DNA of 64,000 nucleotides from contig CM049320.1 in the NCBI GenBank assembly GCA_026874595.1, forward strand, positions 3,725,464 through 3,789,463. Reading direction: 5' to 3'. The first letter of the stretch is position 1. Each line of letters opens with the position of its first letter. Below, one piece after another: positions 26,880 to 39,392 of this stretch. The DNA comes from Sipunculus nudus (taxonomy: Eukaryota; Annelida; Sipuncula; Golfingiida; Sipunculidae). Position numbers and translations under genes: made by a program. The notes below the pieces were generated by a model. That model did not search any database and was not told the DNA's origin. It worked only from the letters and a program-made list of their open reading frames with translations.

Positions 26880-29800
26880 GTGTCGCCCTCTAGCGGACAA
26901 AAGGTACGTTGCGATTTCATATCTTTTCGATTCGCACAAGCCAACATTATATCTGAAAACAAGACAAATCGACGAAAAAGAAGGAAGCCTATCAATGCAG
27001 GACGACCGAATAAAAAGCGCGCGTTCTTTGATTCCAGATTATTTCCCAGTTTCAGAAATGTGCATCTAACGGATGCCTTTGTCAGTTGATACATAGAAAC
27101 ACTGTCTAATCAGATAAGAATGACCTCTGCAAAATAATTAAATTCCACGGCCAACCTAGATGCATGAGATACAATACAACATGGCAATGTACAGGGAGAG
27201 AATTCAAGGCTGAAAGAAAACAGAAGAGTATTTGTTTTTCTGCGGCTTAGATGTACTTTCTGCTATTGAGGGGAAGGGATCGCTGATTTTGAAATGTTTA
27301 TTACCCTGCCGATGCAGGGCTTCAGAAATAATTCATAGACTCATTGTAGTGTTTCTCTCCACGGAAATCTTTAGTAAAAGGCGAAAGATTTGTACGTGGC
27401 TGAAGAGAAACCAGAGTGCACGCTAACCGAAACCACACCGACCCCTTGGAAGGCATTTTTCTTTTTTGTGGTATGCACAAGTTTCCTTCTCGTAAGATCA
27501 GACGCTTTCATTGCAGAACAGTAACATTGGCATATCCTTTGGTAGCTTTTCATGTATTTTCTGTAATTTAACAAATATGTTTCCACAACTCGCGTAGCTA
27601 CTACGCCATATACTATAACACGTTTCCGTTACACTGAAACAAATCCATGCAGTCAAAGGAAAGTAAAGTGTATAGTCATTTTTTGCATCTCGTAGCCTGT
27701 TGTGTACCAGTTGATTACATTTATTTGACAGAAACTATTGTGGTTAGGTTTCCTGCAATGTGGAGCCTGTCTAGACATGTTTCGATCCTTTTAAGGCTGC
27801 AAGAAGCCTTATATCGTTATACCTTTTCGATTCGCACAAGCCAACATTGTATCTGAAAACAAGACAAATCGACGAAAAAGAAGGAAGTCTGTAAATGCAG
27901 GACGACCGAATAAAAAGCGCGCGTTCTTTGATTCCAGATTATTTCCCAGTTTTAGAAATGTGCATCTAACGGATGCGTTTGTCAGTTGATTCATAGAAAC
28001 ACTGTCCAATCAGAAAAGAATCACCTCTGCAAAATAATTAATTTCCCACGGCCACCCTAGATGCATGAGACACAATACAACACGGCAATGTACAGGGAGA
28101 GATTTCAAGGCTGAAAGAAAACAGAAGAGTCTATTTTTTCCTGCGGCTTAAATGTACTTTCTGCTATTGAGGGAAAGGGATTGCTGATTTTGGAATGTTT
28201 ATTACCCTGCCGATGCAGGGCTTCAGAAATTAATCATAGACTCATTGTAGTGTTCCTCTCCACGGAAATCTTTAGTAAAAGGCGAAAGATTTGTACGTGG
28301 CTGAAGAGAAACCAGAGTGCACGCTATCCGAAAGCACACCGACCCCTTGGAAGGCATTTTTCTTTTTTGTGGTATGCACAAATTACCTTCTCGTAAGATC
28401 AGACGCTTTCAATGCAGAACAGCAACATTGGCATATGCTTAGCTAGCTTTTAACGTATTTTCTGTAATTTAACAAATATGTTTCACACCTCGCGTAGCTA
28501 CTACGCCATATTCTATAACACGTTTCCGTTACACTAAAACAAATCAAAGCAGTCAAAGGAAAGTAAAGGTGTATAGTCATTTTTTTTGCATCTCGTAGCC
28601 TGTTGTGTACGAATTGATTAAATGTATTTGACAGAAATTATTCTGTTTAGGTTTCCTGCAATGTGGAGCCTGTCTAGACAAGTTTCGATCCTGTTAAGGC
28701 CACAAGAAGCCTTATATCGTTCCCGTGTCGCCCTCTAGCGGACGAAAGGTACGTAACTATTTCATATCTTTTCGATTCGCACAAGCCAACATTATATCTG
28801 AAAACAAGACAAATCGACGAAAATGAAGGAAGCCTATCAATGCAGGACGACCGAATAAAAAGCGCGCGTTCTTTGATTCCAAATTATTTCCCAGTTTTAG
28901 AAATGTGCATCTAACGGATGCCTTTGTCAGTTGATACATAGAAACACTGTCCAATCAGAAAAGAATGACCTCTGCAAAATAATTAAATTCCACGGCCAAC
29001 CTAGATGCATGAGATACAATACAACACGGCAATGTACAGGGAGAGATTTCAAGGCTGAAAGAAAACAGAAGAGTCTATTTGTTTTTCTGCGGCTTAAATG
29101 TACTTTCTGCTATTGAGGGGAAGGGATCGCGGATTTTGAAATGTTTATTACCCTGCCGATGCAGGGCTTCAGAAATTAATCATAGACTCATTGTTGTGTT
29201 CCTCTCCACGGAAATCTTTAGTAAAAGGCGAAAGATTTGTACGTGACTGAAGAGAAACCAGAGTGCACGCTAACCGAAACCACACCGACCCTTTGGAAGG
29301 TATTTTTCTTTTTTGTGGTATGCACAAGTTTCCTTCTCGTAAGATCAGACGCTTTCAATGCAGAACAGTAACATTGGCATATGCTTTGGTAGCTTTTCAC
29401 GTATTTTATGTAATTTAACAAATATTTTTCCACAACTCGCGTAGCTACTACGCCATATACCATAACACGTTTTAGTTCCATGCAGTCAAAGGAAAGTAAA
29501 GTGTATAGTCATTTTTTTGCATCTCGTAGCCTTTTGTGTACCAGTTGATTACATTGACTTGACTGAAACTATCGTGGTTAGGTTTCCTGCAATGTGGAGC
29601 CTGTCTAGACAAGTTTCGATCCTGTTAAGGCCACAAGAAGCCTTTTATCGTTCCCGTGTCGCCCTCCGGCGGACAAAAGGTACGTTACGATTTGACAACT
29701 TGTAATTTAACAAATATTTTTTCACAACTCGCGTAGCTTCTACGCCATATTCTATAACACGTTTCGGTTACACTAAAACAAATCAAAGCAGTCAAAGGAA

Positions 29801-32800
29801 AGTAAAGTGTATAGTCATTTTTTGCATCTCGTAGCCTGTTGTGTACCAGTTGATTACATTTATTTGACAGAAACTATTGTGGTTAGGTTTCCTGCAATGT
29901 GGAGCCTGTCTAGACAAGTTTCGATCCTGTTAAGGCTACAAGAAGCCTTATATCGTTCCCGTGTCGCCCTCTAGCGGACGAAAGGTACGTTGCGATTTCA
30001 TACCTTTTCGATTCGCACAAGCCAACATTGTATCTGAAAACAAGACAAATCGACGAAAAAGAAGGAAGTCTGTAAATGCAGGACGACCGAATAAAAAGCG
30101 CGCGTTCTTTGATTCCAGATTATTTCCCAGTTTTAGAAATGTGCATCTAACGGATGCCTTTGTCAGTTGATACATAGAAACACTGTCCAATCAGAAAAGA
30201 ATGACCTCTGCAAAATAATTCAATTCCACGGCCAACCTAGATGCATGAGATACAATACAACACGGCAATGTACAGGGAGAGATTTCAAGGCTGAAAGAAA
30301 ACAGAAGAGTCTATTTGTTTTTCTGCGGATTATATGTACTTTCTGCTATTGAGGGGAAGGGATCGCTGATTTTGAAATGTTTATTACCCTGCCGATGCAG
30401 GGCTTCAGAAATTAATCATAGACTCATTGTTGTGTTCCTCTCCACGGAAATCTTTAGTAAAAGGCGAAAGATTTGTACGTGACTGAAGAGAAACCAGAGT
30501 GCACGCTAACCGAAACCACACCGACCCTTTGGAAGGTATTTTTCTTTTTTGTGGTATGCACAAGTTTCCTTCTCGTAAGATCAGACGCTTTCAATGCAGA
30601 ACAGTAACATTGGCATATGCTTTGGTAGCTTTTCACGTATTTTCTGTAATTTAACAAATATTTTTCCACAACTCGCGTAGCTACTACGCCATATACCATA
30701 ACACGTTTTCGTTCCATGCAGTCAAAGGAAAGTAAAGTGTATAGTCATTTTTTTGCATCTCGTAGCCTGTTGTGTACCAGTTGATTACATTTACTTGACA
30801 GAAACTATTGTGGTTAGGTTTCCTGCAATGTGGAGCCTGTCTAGACAAGTTTCGATCCTGTTAAGGCCACAAGAAGCCTTTTATCGTTCCCGTGTTGCCC
30901 TCCGGCAGACAAAAGGTACGTTACGATTTGACAACTTGTAATTTAACAAATATTTTTTCACAACTCGCGTAGCTACTACGCCATATTCTATAACACGTTT
31001 CGGTTACACTAAAACAAATCAAAGCAGTCAAAGGAAAGTAAAGTGTATAGTCATTTTTTGCATCTCGTAGCCTGTTGTGTACCAGTTGATTACATTTATT
31101 TGACAGAAACTATTGTGGTTAGGTTTCCTGCAATGTGGAGCCTGTCTAGACAAGTTTCGATCCTGTTAAGGCTACAAGAAGCCTTATATCGTTCCCGAGT
31201 CGCCCTCTAGCGGACGAAAGGTACGTTGCGATTTCATACCTTTTCGATTCGCACAAGCCAACATTGTATCTGAAAACAAGACAAATCGACGAAAAAGAAG
31301 GAAGTCTGTAAATGCAGGACGACCGAATAAAAAGCGCGCGTTCTTTGATTCCAGATTATTTCCCAGTTTTAGAAATGTGCATCTAACGGATGCCTTTGTC
31401 AGTTGATACATAGAAACACTGTCCAATCAGAAAAGAATGACCTCTGCAAAATAATTCAATTCCACGGCCAACCTTGATGCATGAGATACAATACAACACG
31501 GCAATGTACAGGGAGAGATTTCAAGGCTGAAAGAAAACAGAAGAGTCTATTTGTTTTTCTGCGGATTATATGTACTTTCTGCTATTGAGGGGAAGGGATC
31601 GCTGATTTTGAAATGTTTATTACCCTGCCGATGCAGGGCTTCAGAAATTATTTATAGACTCATTGTTGTGTTCCTCTCCACGGAAATCTTTAGTAAAAGG
31701 CGAAAGATTTGTACGTGACTGAAGAGAAACCAGAGTGCACGCTAACCGAAACCACACCGACCCTTTGGAAGGTATTTTTCTTTTTTGTGGTATGCACAAG
31801 TTTCCTTCTCGTAAGATCAGACGCTTTCAATGCAGAACAGTAACATTGGCATATGCTTTGGTAGCTTTTCACGTATTTTCTGTAATTTAACAAATATGTT
31901 TTCACAACTCGCGTGGCTTACGCCATATTCTTTAAAACGTTTCCGTTACACTGACACAAATCAATGCAGTCAAAGGAAAGTAAAGGTGTATAGTCATTTT
32001 TTTCATCTTGTAGCCTGATATGTACGAATTGATTAAATGTATTTGACAAAAATTATTGTGTTTAGGTGTCCTCTAATGTGAAGCCTGTCTAGACAAGTTT
32101 CGATCCTGTAAAGATCACAAGAAGCCTTTTATCGTTCAAGTGTCGCCCTCTAGCGGACAAATGGTACGTTGCGATTTCATACCTTTTCGATTCGCACAAG
32201 CCAACATTGTATCTGAAAACAAGACAAATCGACGAAAAAGAAGAAGCCTATCAATGCAGGACGACCGAAAAAAAAGCGCGCGTTCTTTGATTCCAGATTA
32301 TTTCCCAGTTTTAGAAATGTGCATCTAACGGATGCCTTTGTCAGTTGATACATAGAAACACTGTCCAATCAGAAAAGAATGACCTCTGCAAAATAATTAA
32401 ATTCCACGGCCAACCTAGATGCATGAGATACAATACAACACGGCAATGTACAGGGAGAGATTTCAAGGCTGAAAGAAAACAGAAGAGTCTATTTGTTTTT
32501 CTGCGGCTTATATGTACTTTCTTCTATTGAGGGAAAGGGATCGCTGATTTTGAAATGTTTATTACCATGCCGATGCAGGGCTTCAGAAATTAATCATAGA
32601 CTCATTGTAGTGTTCCTCTCCACGGAAATCTTTAGTAAAAGGCGAAAGATTTGTACGTGGCTGAAGAAAAACCAGAGTGCACGCTAACCGAAACCACACC
32701 GACCCCTTGGAAGGCATTTTTCTTTTTTTGTGGTATGCACAAGTTTCCTTCTCGTAAGATCAGACGCTTTCAATGCAGAACAGTAACATTGGCATATGCT

Positions 32801-35800
32801 TTGGTAGCTTTTCACGTATTTTCTGTAATTTAACAAATATTTTTCCACAACTCGCGTAGCTACTACGCCATATACTATAACACGTTTTTGTTCCATGCAG
32901 TCAAAGGAAAGTAAAGGTGTATAGTCATTTTTTTTATCTTGTAGCCTGATATGTACGAATTGATTAAATGTATTTGACAGAAATTATTGTGTTTAGGTGT
33001 CCTCTAATGTGAAGCCTGTCTAGACAAGTTTCGATCCTGTAAAGGCCACAAGAAGCCTTTTATCGTTCAAGTGTCGCCCTCTAGCGGACGAAAGGTACGT
33101 TACGATTTCATACCTTTTCGATTCGCACAAGCCAACATTGTATCTGAAAACAAGACAAATCGACGAAAAAGAAGGAAGTCTGTAAATGCAGGTCGACCGA
33201 ATAAAAATCGCGCGTTCTTTGATTCCAGATTATTTCCCAGTTTTAGAAATGTGCATCTAACGGATGCCTTTGTCAGTTGATACATAGAAACACTGTCCAA
33301 TCAGAAAAGAATGACCTCTGCAAAATAATTAAATTCCACGGCCAACCTAGATGCAAGAGATACAATACAACACGGCAATGTACAGGGAGAGATTTCAAGG
33401 CTGAAAGAAAACAGAAGAGTCTATTTGTTTTTCTGCGGCCTAAATGTACTTTCTGCTATTGAGGGGAAGGGATCGCTGATTTTGAAATGTTTATTACCCT
33501 GCCGATGCAGGGCTTCAGAAATTATTCATAGACTCATTGTAGTGTTCCTCTCCACGGAAATCTTTAGTAAAAGGCGAAAGATTTGTACGTGACTGAAGAG
33601 AAACCAGAGTGCACGCTAACCGAAACCACACCGACCCTTTGGAAGGTATTTTTCTTTTTTGTGGTATGCACAAGTTTCCTTCTCGTAAGATCAGACGCTT
33701 TCAATGCAGAACAGTAACATTGGCATATGCTTTGGTAGCTTTTCACGTATTTTCTGTAATTTAACAAATATGTTTTCACAACTCGCGTGGCTTACGCCAT
33801 ATTCTTTAAAACGTTTCCGTTACACTGACACAAATCAATGCAGTCAAAGGAAAGTAAAGGTGTATAGTCATTTTTTTCATCTTGTAGCCTGATATGTACG
33901 AATTGATTAAATGTATTTGACAAAAATTATTGTGTTTAGGTGTCCTCTAATGTGAAGCCTGTCTAGACAAGTTTCGATCCTGTAAAGATCACAAGAAGCC
34001 TTTTATCGTTCAAGTGTCGCCCTCTAGCGGACAAATGGTACGTTGCGATTTCATACCTTTTCGATTCGCACAAGCCAACATTGTATCTGAAAACAAGACA
34101 AATCGACGAAAAAGAAGAAGCCTATCAATGCAGGACGACCGAAAAAAAAGCGCGCGTTCTTTGATTCCAGATTATTTCCCAGTTTTAGAAATGTGCATCT
34201 AACGGATGCCTTTGTCAGTTGATACATAGAAACACTGTCCAATCAGAAAAGAATGACCTCTGCAAAATAATTAAATTCCACGGCCAACCTAGATGCATGA
34301 GATACAATACAACACGGCAATGTACAGGGAGAGATTTCAAGGCTGAAAGAAAACAGAAGAGTCTATTTGTTTTTCTGCGGCTTATATGTACTTTCTTCTA
34401 TTGAGGGAAAGGGATCGCTGATTTTGAAATGTTTATTACCATGCCGATGCAGGGCTTCAGAAATTAATCATAGACTCATTGTAGTGTTCCTCTCCACGGA
34501 AATCTTTAGTAAAAGGCGAAAGATTTGTACGTGGCTGAAGAAAAACCAGAGTGCACGCTAACCGAAACCACACCGACCCCTTGGAAGGCATTTTTCTTTT
34601 TTTGTGGTATGCACAAGTTTCCTTCTCGTAAGATCAGACGCTTTCAATGCAGAACAGTAACATTGGCATATGCTTTGGTAGCTTTTCACGTATTTTCTGT
34701 AATTTAACAAATATTTTTCCACAACTCGCGTAGCTACTACGCCATATACTATAACACGTTTTTGTTCCATGCAGTCAAAGGAAAGTAAAGGTGTATAGTC
34801 ATTTTTTTTATCTTGTAGCCTGATATGTACGAATTGATTAAATGTATTTGACAGAAATTATTGTGTTTAGGTGTCCTCTAATGTGAAGCCTGTCTAGACA
34901 AGTTTCGATCCTGTAAAGGCCACAAGAAGCCTTATATCGTTCAAGTGTCGCCCTCTAGCGGACGAAAGGTACGTTACGATTTCATACCTTTTCGATTCGC
35001 ACAAGCCAACATTGTATCTGAAAACAAGACAAATCGACGAAAAAGAAGGAAGTCTGTAAATGCAGGACGACCGAATAAAAATCGCGCGTTCTTTGATTCC
35101 AGATTATTTCCCAGTTTTAGAAATGTGCATCTAACGGATGCCTTTGTCAGTTGATACATAGAAACACTGTCCAATCAGAAAAGAATGACCTCTGCAAAAT
35201 AATTAAATTCCACGGCCAACCTAGATGCAAGAGATACAATACAACACGGCAATGTACAGGGAGAGATTTCAAGGCTGAAAGAAAACAGAAGAGTCTATTT
35301 GTTTTTCTGCGGCCTAAATGTACTTTCTGCTATTGAGGGGAAGGGATCGCTGATTTTGAAATGTTTATTACCCTGCCGATGCAGGGCTTCAGAAATTATT
35401 CATAGACTCATTGTAGTGTTCCTCTCCACGGAAATCTTTAGTAAAAGGCGAAAGATTTGTACGTGGCTGAAGAGAAACCAGAGTGCACGCTAACCGAAAC
35501 CACACCGACCCCTTGGAAGTCATTTTTCTTTTTTGTGGTATGCACAAGTTTCCTTCTCGTAAGATCAGACGCTTTCAATGCAGAACAGTAACATTGGCAT
35601 ATGCTTTGGTAGCTTTTCACGTATTTTCTGTAATTTAACAAATATGTTTCCACAACTCGCGTAGGTACTACGCCATATACTATAACACGTTTCCGTTACA
35701 CTGAAACAAATTAATGCAGTCAAAGGAAAGTAAAGGTGTATAGTCATTTTTTTTGCATCTCGTAGCCTGTTGTGTACGAATTGATTAAATGTATTTGACA

Positions 35801-36577
35801 GAAATTATTGTTTTTAGGTTTCCTGCAATGTAGAGCCTGTCTAGACAAGTTTCGATCCTGTCAAGGCCACAAGAAGCCTTATATCGTTCCCGTGTCGCCC
35901 TCTAGCGGACGAAAGGTACGTTACGATTTCATACCTTTTCGATTCGCACAAGCCAACATTATATCTGAAAACAAGACAAATCGACGAAAAAAAGGAAAGC
36001 CTATAAATGCAGGACGACCGAACAAAAAGCGCGCGTTCTTTGATTCCAGATTATTTCCCAGTTTTAGAAATGTGCATCTAACGGATGCCTTTGTCAGTTG
36101 ATACATAGAAACACTGTCCAATCAGAAAAGAATGACCTCTGCAAAATAATTAAATTCCACGGCCAACCTAGATGCATGAGATACAATACAACACGGCAAT
36201 GTACAGGGAGAGATTTTAAGGCTGAAAAAAAACAGAAGAGTCTGTTTGTTTTTCTGCGGCTTAAATGTACTTTCTGCTATTGAGGGAAAGGGATCGCATA
36301 TTTTGGAATGTTTATGACCCTGCCGATGCAGGGCTTCAGAAATTAATCATAGACTCATTGTAGTGTTCCTCTCCACGGAAATCTTTAGTAAAAGGCGAAA
36401 GATTTTTACGTGGCTGAAGAGAAACCAGAGTGCACGCTAATCGAAACCACACCGACCCCTTGGAAGGCATTTTTCTTTTCTGTGGTATGCACAAGTTTCC
36501 TTCGCGTAAGATCAGACGCTTTCAGTGCAGAACAGCAACATTGGCATATGCTTTAGTAGCTTTTCACGTATTTTCTG
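26880..36577. repeat. HOR copy 3 (incomplete, rearranged)
   Basis: Monomer starts are 26880, 27819, 28725 (L), 29961 (L), 31197, 32140, 33071, 34014, 34945 and 35892. The first seven follow the HOR order. A monomer 5/6-like pair then recurs before the array is cut by the LINE fragment at 36578. The landmark of the fifth monomer is mutated (GAGTCGCC at 31197). Confidence 0.9.
32140..35887. repeat. 1,874-bp tandem duplication of two satellite monomers
   Basis: 32140-34013 and 34014-35887 match at an offset of 1,874 bp. The hybrid monomer is 33071-34013. Up to about 33541 it carries monomer 7 markers (ATTGTAGTG). From 33591 it carries monomer 4/5 markers (ACGTGACTG). The exchange therefore fell in the roughly 50 identical bases between them. 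Confidence 0.88.
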
Positions 36578-38358
36578 GAATATTATAGGTTTCCCTTGGA
36601 TATCTACAATCTCTGAATTAAAAAACAAAAATTGATCTAATACAGCCGTTTTATTAAACGGAACTACACGGTGGCGTATATTAATTTTCTCCCAAGATTT
36701 TAACATTTCCCTGTAGATTAAAGGTTGATCCTTACAATTCTTAGCATTAATATCCAAAACACAAGATAAAACATCTCTCCCCAACTTTAAACCTTTATAA
36801 CTGCCAATAAATTACTCTGCCAAACACTTACATTTATGATCGATATATATAACCTTAGAAAACCAAAGCGCCCTCTGTGCAATGATTTTGGAACGAACAT
36901 CCACTAGATTTTGTTCAGCTTTATCTCTTGACAAAACGATAACCTCCTTCCGAACCAAGTGGTTCTTAAAATTCCAGAAAAATTCTAATAAATGTTTCTC
37001 AATTTTCTTAACAACCCACGGTGGTACATATATAAGATTAGAGAAATACCAAATACCACTACTTACAATACAGTTTGCGACCGTTACCTTACCAGTATAT
37101 GTTAAATTACGAAGTGACCAAAAATAAAGCGTATTTTGAAACTTCTTGATTTTCGGTTCCCAGTTCATTTAATTGTGTCTGAATTTCCCAATGTAACACC
37201 CTAAACTTTAACACTATCTGAAGACCAGTTTATATTGCACGGTTTATCAGCCCTGCCAATAAAATTTCCAAGCAACACATCCTCAGTTTTTTTCCATATT
37301 GACTTTTGCCCCGCACGCCCCCTGAAAAACATGAAACACATTAAAACATTTGTAAACTGAACGAATATCTGAAACAAAAAAGCGTTGTATCATATTGAGC
37401 AATCTTTAAATAACCTCCATCCGGTAATACTAATCCATTAATACTCGGTTCTTTCCTTATTTTACATGCTATTGTCTCTTCAGCTATAATGTATAATAAC
37501 GGACTTAACGGACACCCTTGCCTCGTACCACGAGACAAATTAAAAAAAAAGAAGACAAATAACCATTAACTTTCAAACAACTCTGAACATCTGTATAGCT
37601 AACTTTAATCCAATGTAAGAATTCCGGACCAAAACCATATATCTTTAAACATTTAAACATAAATTGCCAATCTAATCTGTCAAAAGCTTTCTCTTGATCA
37701 ACACATATAAGAGCACCAGACATATTTTCAATTTTTGCATAGTCAATTACATCTCGGATTAACGAAACAGTTTGTGCAACTGATCTCCCTTTAACCGAAC
37801 ATGTTTGATTGTTTGAAATAATATTATGCAACACAGAACGTAAACGGTTACATAGACACTTTTTTTAAATCTTATAGTCAATATTTAATAATGATATGGG
37901 TCTCCAATTTTTAAGCAATGAACGATCCCCCTTTTTATACAACAATGATATAATACCACGTCTTTGAGAAACGGACAAATGACCTTTCTCAAAGGCTATA
38001 TTTAGAACGGTTACCAAATCCGGACCTAGATGTTTCCAAAAATATCTATAGAACAACAGTCCGTGTCTGGACTTTTTCCTATTTTAAAACTGTCCAAAGC
38101 TTTAGTTGCTTCCCTTAATGTTATTTTACCCTCACAAAAAGCAGATTCTTTTGCTCTGAAAGAACTTGAAACATTTGAAAGAAAATAACCTTGAGACTTA
38201 ACGTCCGTCCGTTCAGCTGTGCAAAGTTCTTTATAATATTGCATGCCGAGGTCCAGCATTGAGCCGACTTTTGTCTGAAGCTTTCCAGCGTGGTCTTTCA
38301 GGCCTGGCATGGTCCGCTGGCTTTCCAGACCAACAAAGAATTTCGTAAGCTTCTTCCC
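36578..38358 (-). pseudogene. LINE reverse transcriptase fragment, L1/Tx1-like (copy a)
   Basis: Broken minus-strand piece of a non-LTR retrotransposon ORF2. Read from 38358 downward, it has the endonuclease-RT linker (KFFVGLE, near 38330), NWRPISLLN (near 37900), the first catalytic block DQEKAFDR (near 37690), GTRQGCPLSP (near 37530), a damaged active-site block, GAKVNMEKTEDVLLG (near 37290), a thumb-like segment with FWSLRNLTYTGKV (near 37120), and YREMLKSW (near 36700). This order is that of L1/Tx1 clade RTs. The normal YADD block reads QYDTT at about 37386-37399, as if six bases were lost, and several frameshifts separate the blocks. Endonuclease and the ORF2 C-terminus are absent, and no poly(A) tail is seen. 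Both ends join satellite sequence directly. The clade is inferred from motifs only. Confidence 0.88.
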
Positions 38359-38808
38359 TTTCGATCCTGTAGGGGCCACAAGAAACCTTATATGGTTCCC
38401 GTGTCGCCCTTTAGCGGTCGCCAGGTACGTTACGATATATTACTTTTTCGAGTCGCACAAGCCCGCATTGTATCTGGAAACACGACAAATCGACGAAAGA
38501 AAAGGAAGCCTATAAAAATGCAGGACGACCGAAAAAAAGCGCGCGTCCTTTGATTCCAGATTATTTCCCGGTTTAGGAAATGTGCATCTAACGGATGCGT
38601 TTGTAAGTTGAAAAACTGTCAAATCAGAAAAACGGCTGCAAAATAGTTTAATTCCAGCGGCCAACCAAAATTGCATTAGGAACAATACAAGGCAATGTAT
38701 AGGGAGACATTACAAGGCTGAATAAATACGGAAGCGTTTCTTTAAGCTGCTGTGGCGTAAATATACCTTCTGCTTTTGAGGGAGAGGACTTATTGATTTT
38801 GTGATGTT
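38359..38808. repeat. Strongly diverged satellite piece
   Basis: Starting at TTTCGATCCTGTAGGGGCC, this follows the satellite order (GTGTCGCCCTTTAGCGG, CGACAAATCGACGAAAG, GCATCTAACGGATGC, GGCAATGTATAGGGAGA), but with many more substitutions and small deletions than any array monomer. It represents an older or unhomogenised branch of the satellite. Similarity fades at about 38808, after TGATTTTGTGATGTT. Confidence 0.85.
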
Positions 38809-39392
38809 ACAATGGCCTTAGATATGATTCATTCTAGAAATATGTAAAGGATTTGGATAATAGCCTTACCTTGGCCTTTGTATACTGAACCAGTCTGGCA
38901 CTCATAACCATTCGATATGTCAGCTGCTCTTTTGTCTGAGTTCTTGTAACAGACAGAGCTGAAGCTAGCTGTCGTAGAGACACCCGCACTGGCTTTCTGT
39001 ATTATCCCCCCCCCCCGGAGTGTATGCTTTCATCCCCGTTCGTCTGTATCTGTGTGTGTTTGATCAGAACATAACTCGCGTACTCTTTAACAGAATCTGA
39101 TGAGATTTGCATGGCATTTTGGGAACGGGCCAGGGAATAGTCGATCAGATTTAAGGTGTGGATCCAGCACATGACCCAGATTCAGGAACGTCATCAGGGA
39201 ATATTCACAAATGTACAGTCATTTATGAACGAATGAACCTTACAGTGTGACCGAAAAAGTGAGTGAAAATCATGGCAGAGAGTTGCATTCATCAGAGTGC
39301 AGATTTCTAAATCAAGGAGTATTCATGCCACGCCCGTGCACTCCACAACACAGTCAAGGCTACGGCTATGCCAGAATGATGTAGTATGACAA
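38809..39392. other. Non-satellite flank upstream of the LTR
   Basis: About 584 bp that match neither the satellite nor the retroelement coding parts. The piece recurs upstream of the other two LTR copies, so it travels with the module. It holds a run of 11 C at about 39006-39016 that has 13 C in the other copies. On the minus strand, AAG-GTAAGG across 38870/38869 looks like a splice donor after a short open stretch. The upstream acceptor is poor (G-rich rather than pyrimidine-rich). It may be flanking DNA of the original LTR element insertion. I do not recognise it. Confidence 0.6.

Larger units (their letters stand above)
1..36577. repeat. Complex satellite array with higher-order repeat structure
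   Basis: The whole stretch consists of head-to-tail copies of one AT-rich monomer, all in the same orientation. I phase monomers on the conserved GTGTCGCCCTCTAGCGG landmark. Short monomers are about 944 bp and long ones about 1236 bp. Shared landmarks in each monomer are TGTCTAGACA, GTGTCGCCCTCTAGCGG, GCATCTAACGGATGC, CCAATCAG, CCCTGCCGATGCAGGG and GCGTAGCTACTACGC. Monomers inside a HOR differ from each other at several sites and by indels. Equivalent monomers in successive HOR copies are nearly identical by eye. Open frames of 60-87 codons recur on both strands in every monomer, but they overlap each other and vary at their ends, so I read them as by-products of a conserved sequence and not as genes. 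Confidence 0.97.

Noticed and set aside
760-36577. Recurrent open frames of 60-87 codons on both strands of every monomer as a small-protein family
   Set aside because: They overlap each other on opposite strands, many start at non-ATG codons, their ends vary with single-base indels, and they recur simply because the monomer is conserved.
1-36577. CRISPR-like array
   Set aside because: The repeat unit is about 0.94-1.24 kb with no unique spacers and no cas genes; it is a eukaryotic satellite.
36882-37127. Plus-strand 81-codon frame over the LINE fragment (also near 43734, 52460 and 59375)
   Set aside because: It is the antisense of the LINE thumb-like segment, which has clear LINE motifs in the minus strand.
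36578-38358. Complete LINE insertion with poly(A) tail and target-site duplication
   Set aside because: Endonuclease and the ORF2 C-terminus are missing, no A tail is seen at either junction, and about 0.2 kb of satellite is absent at the site.
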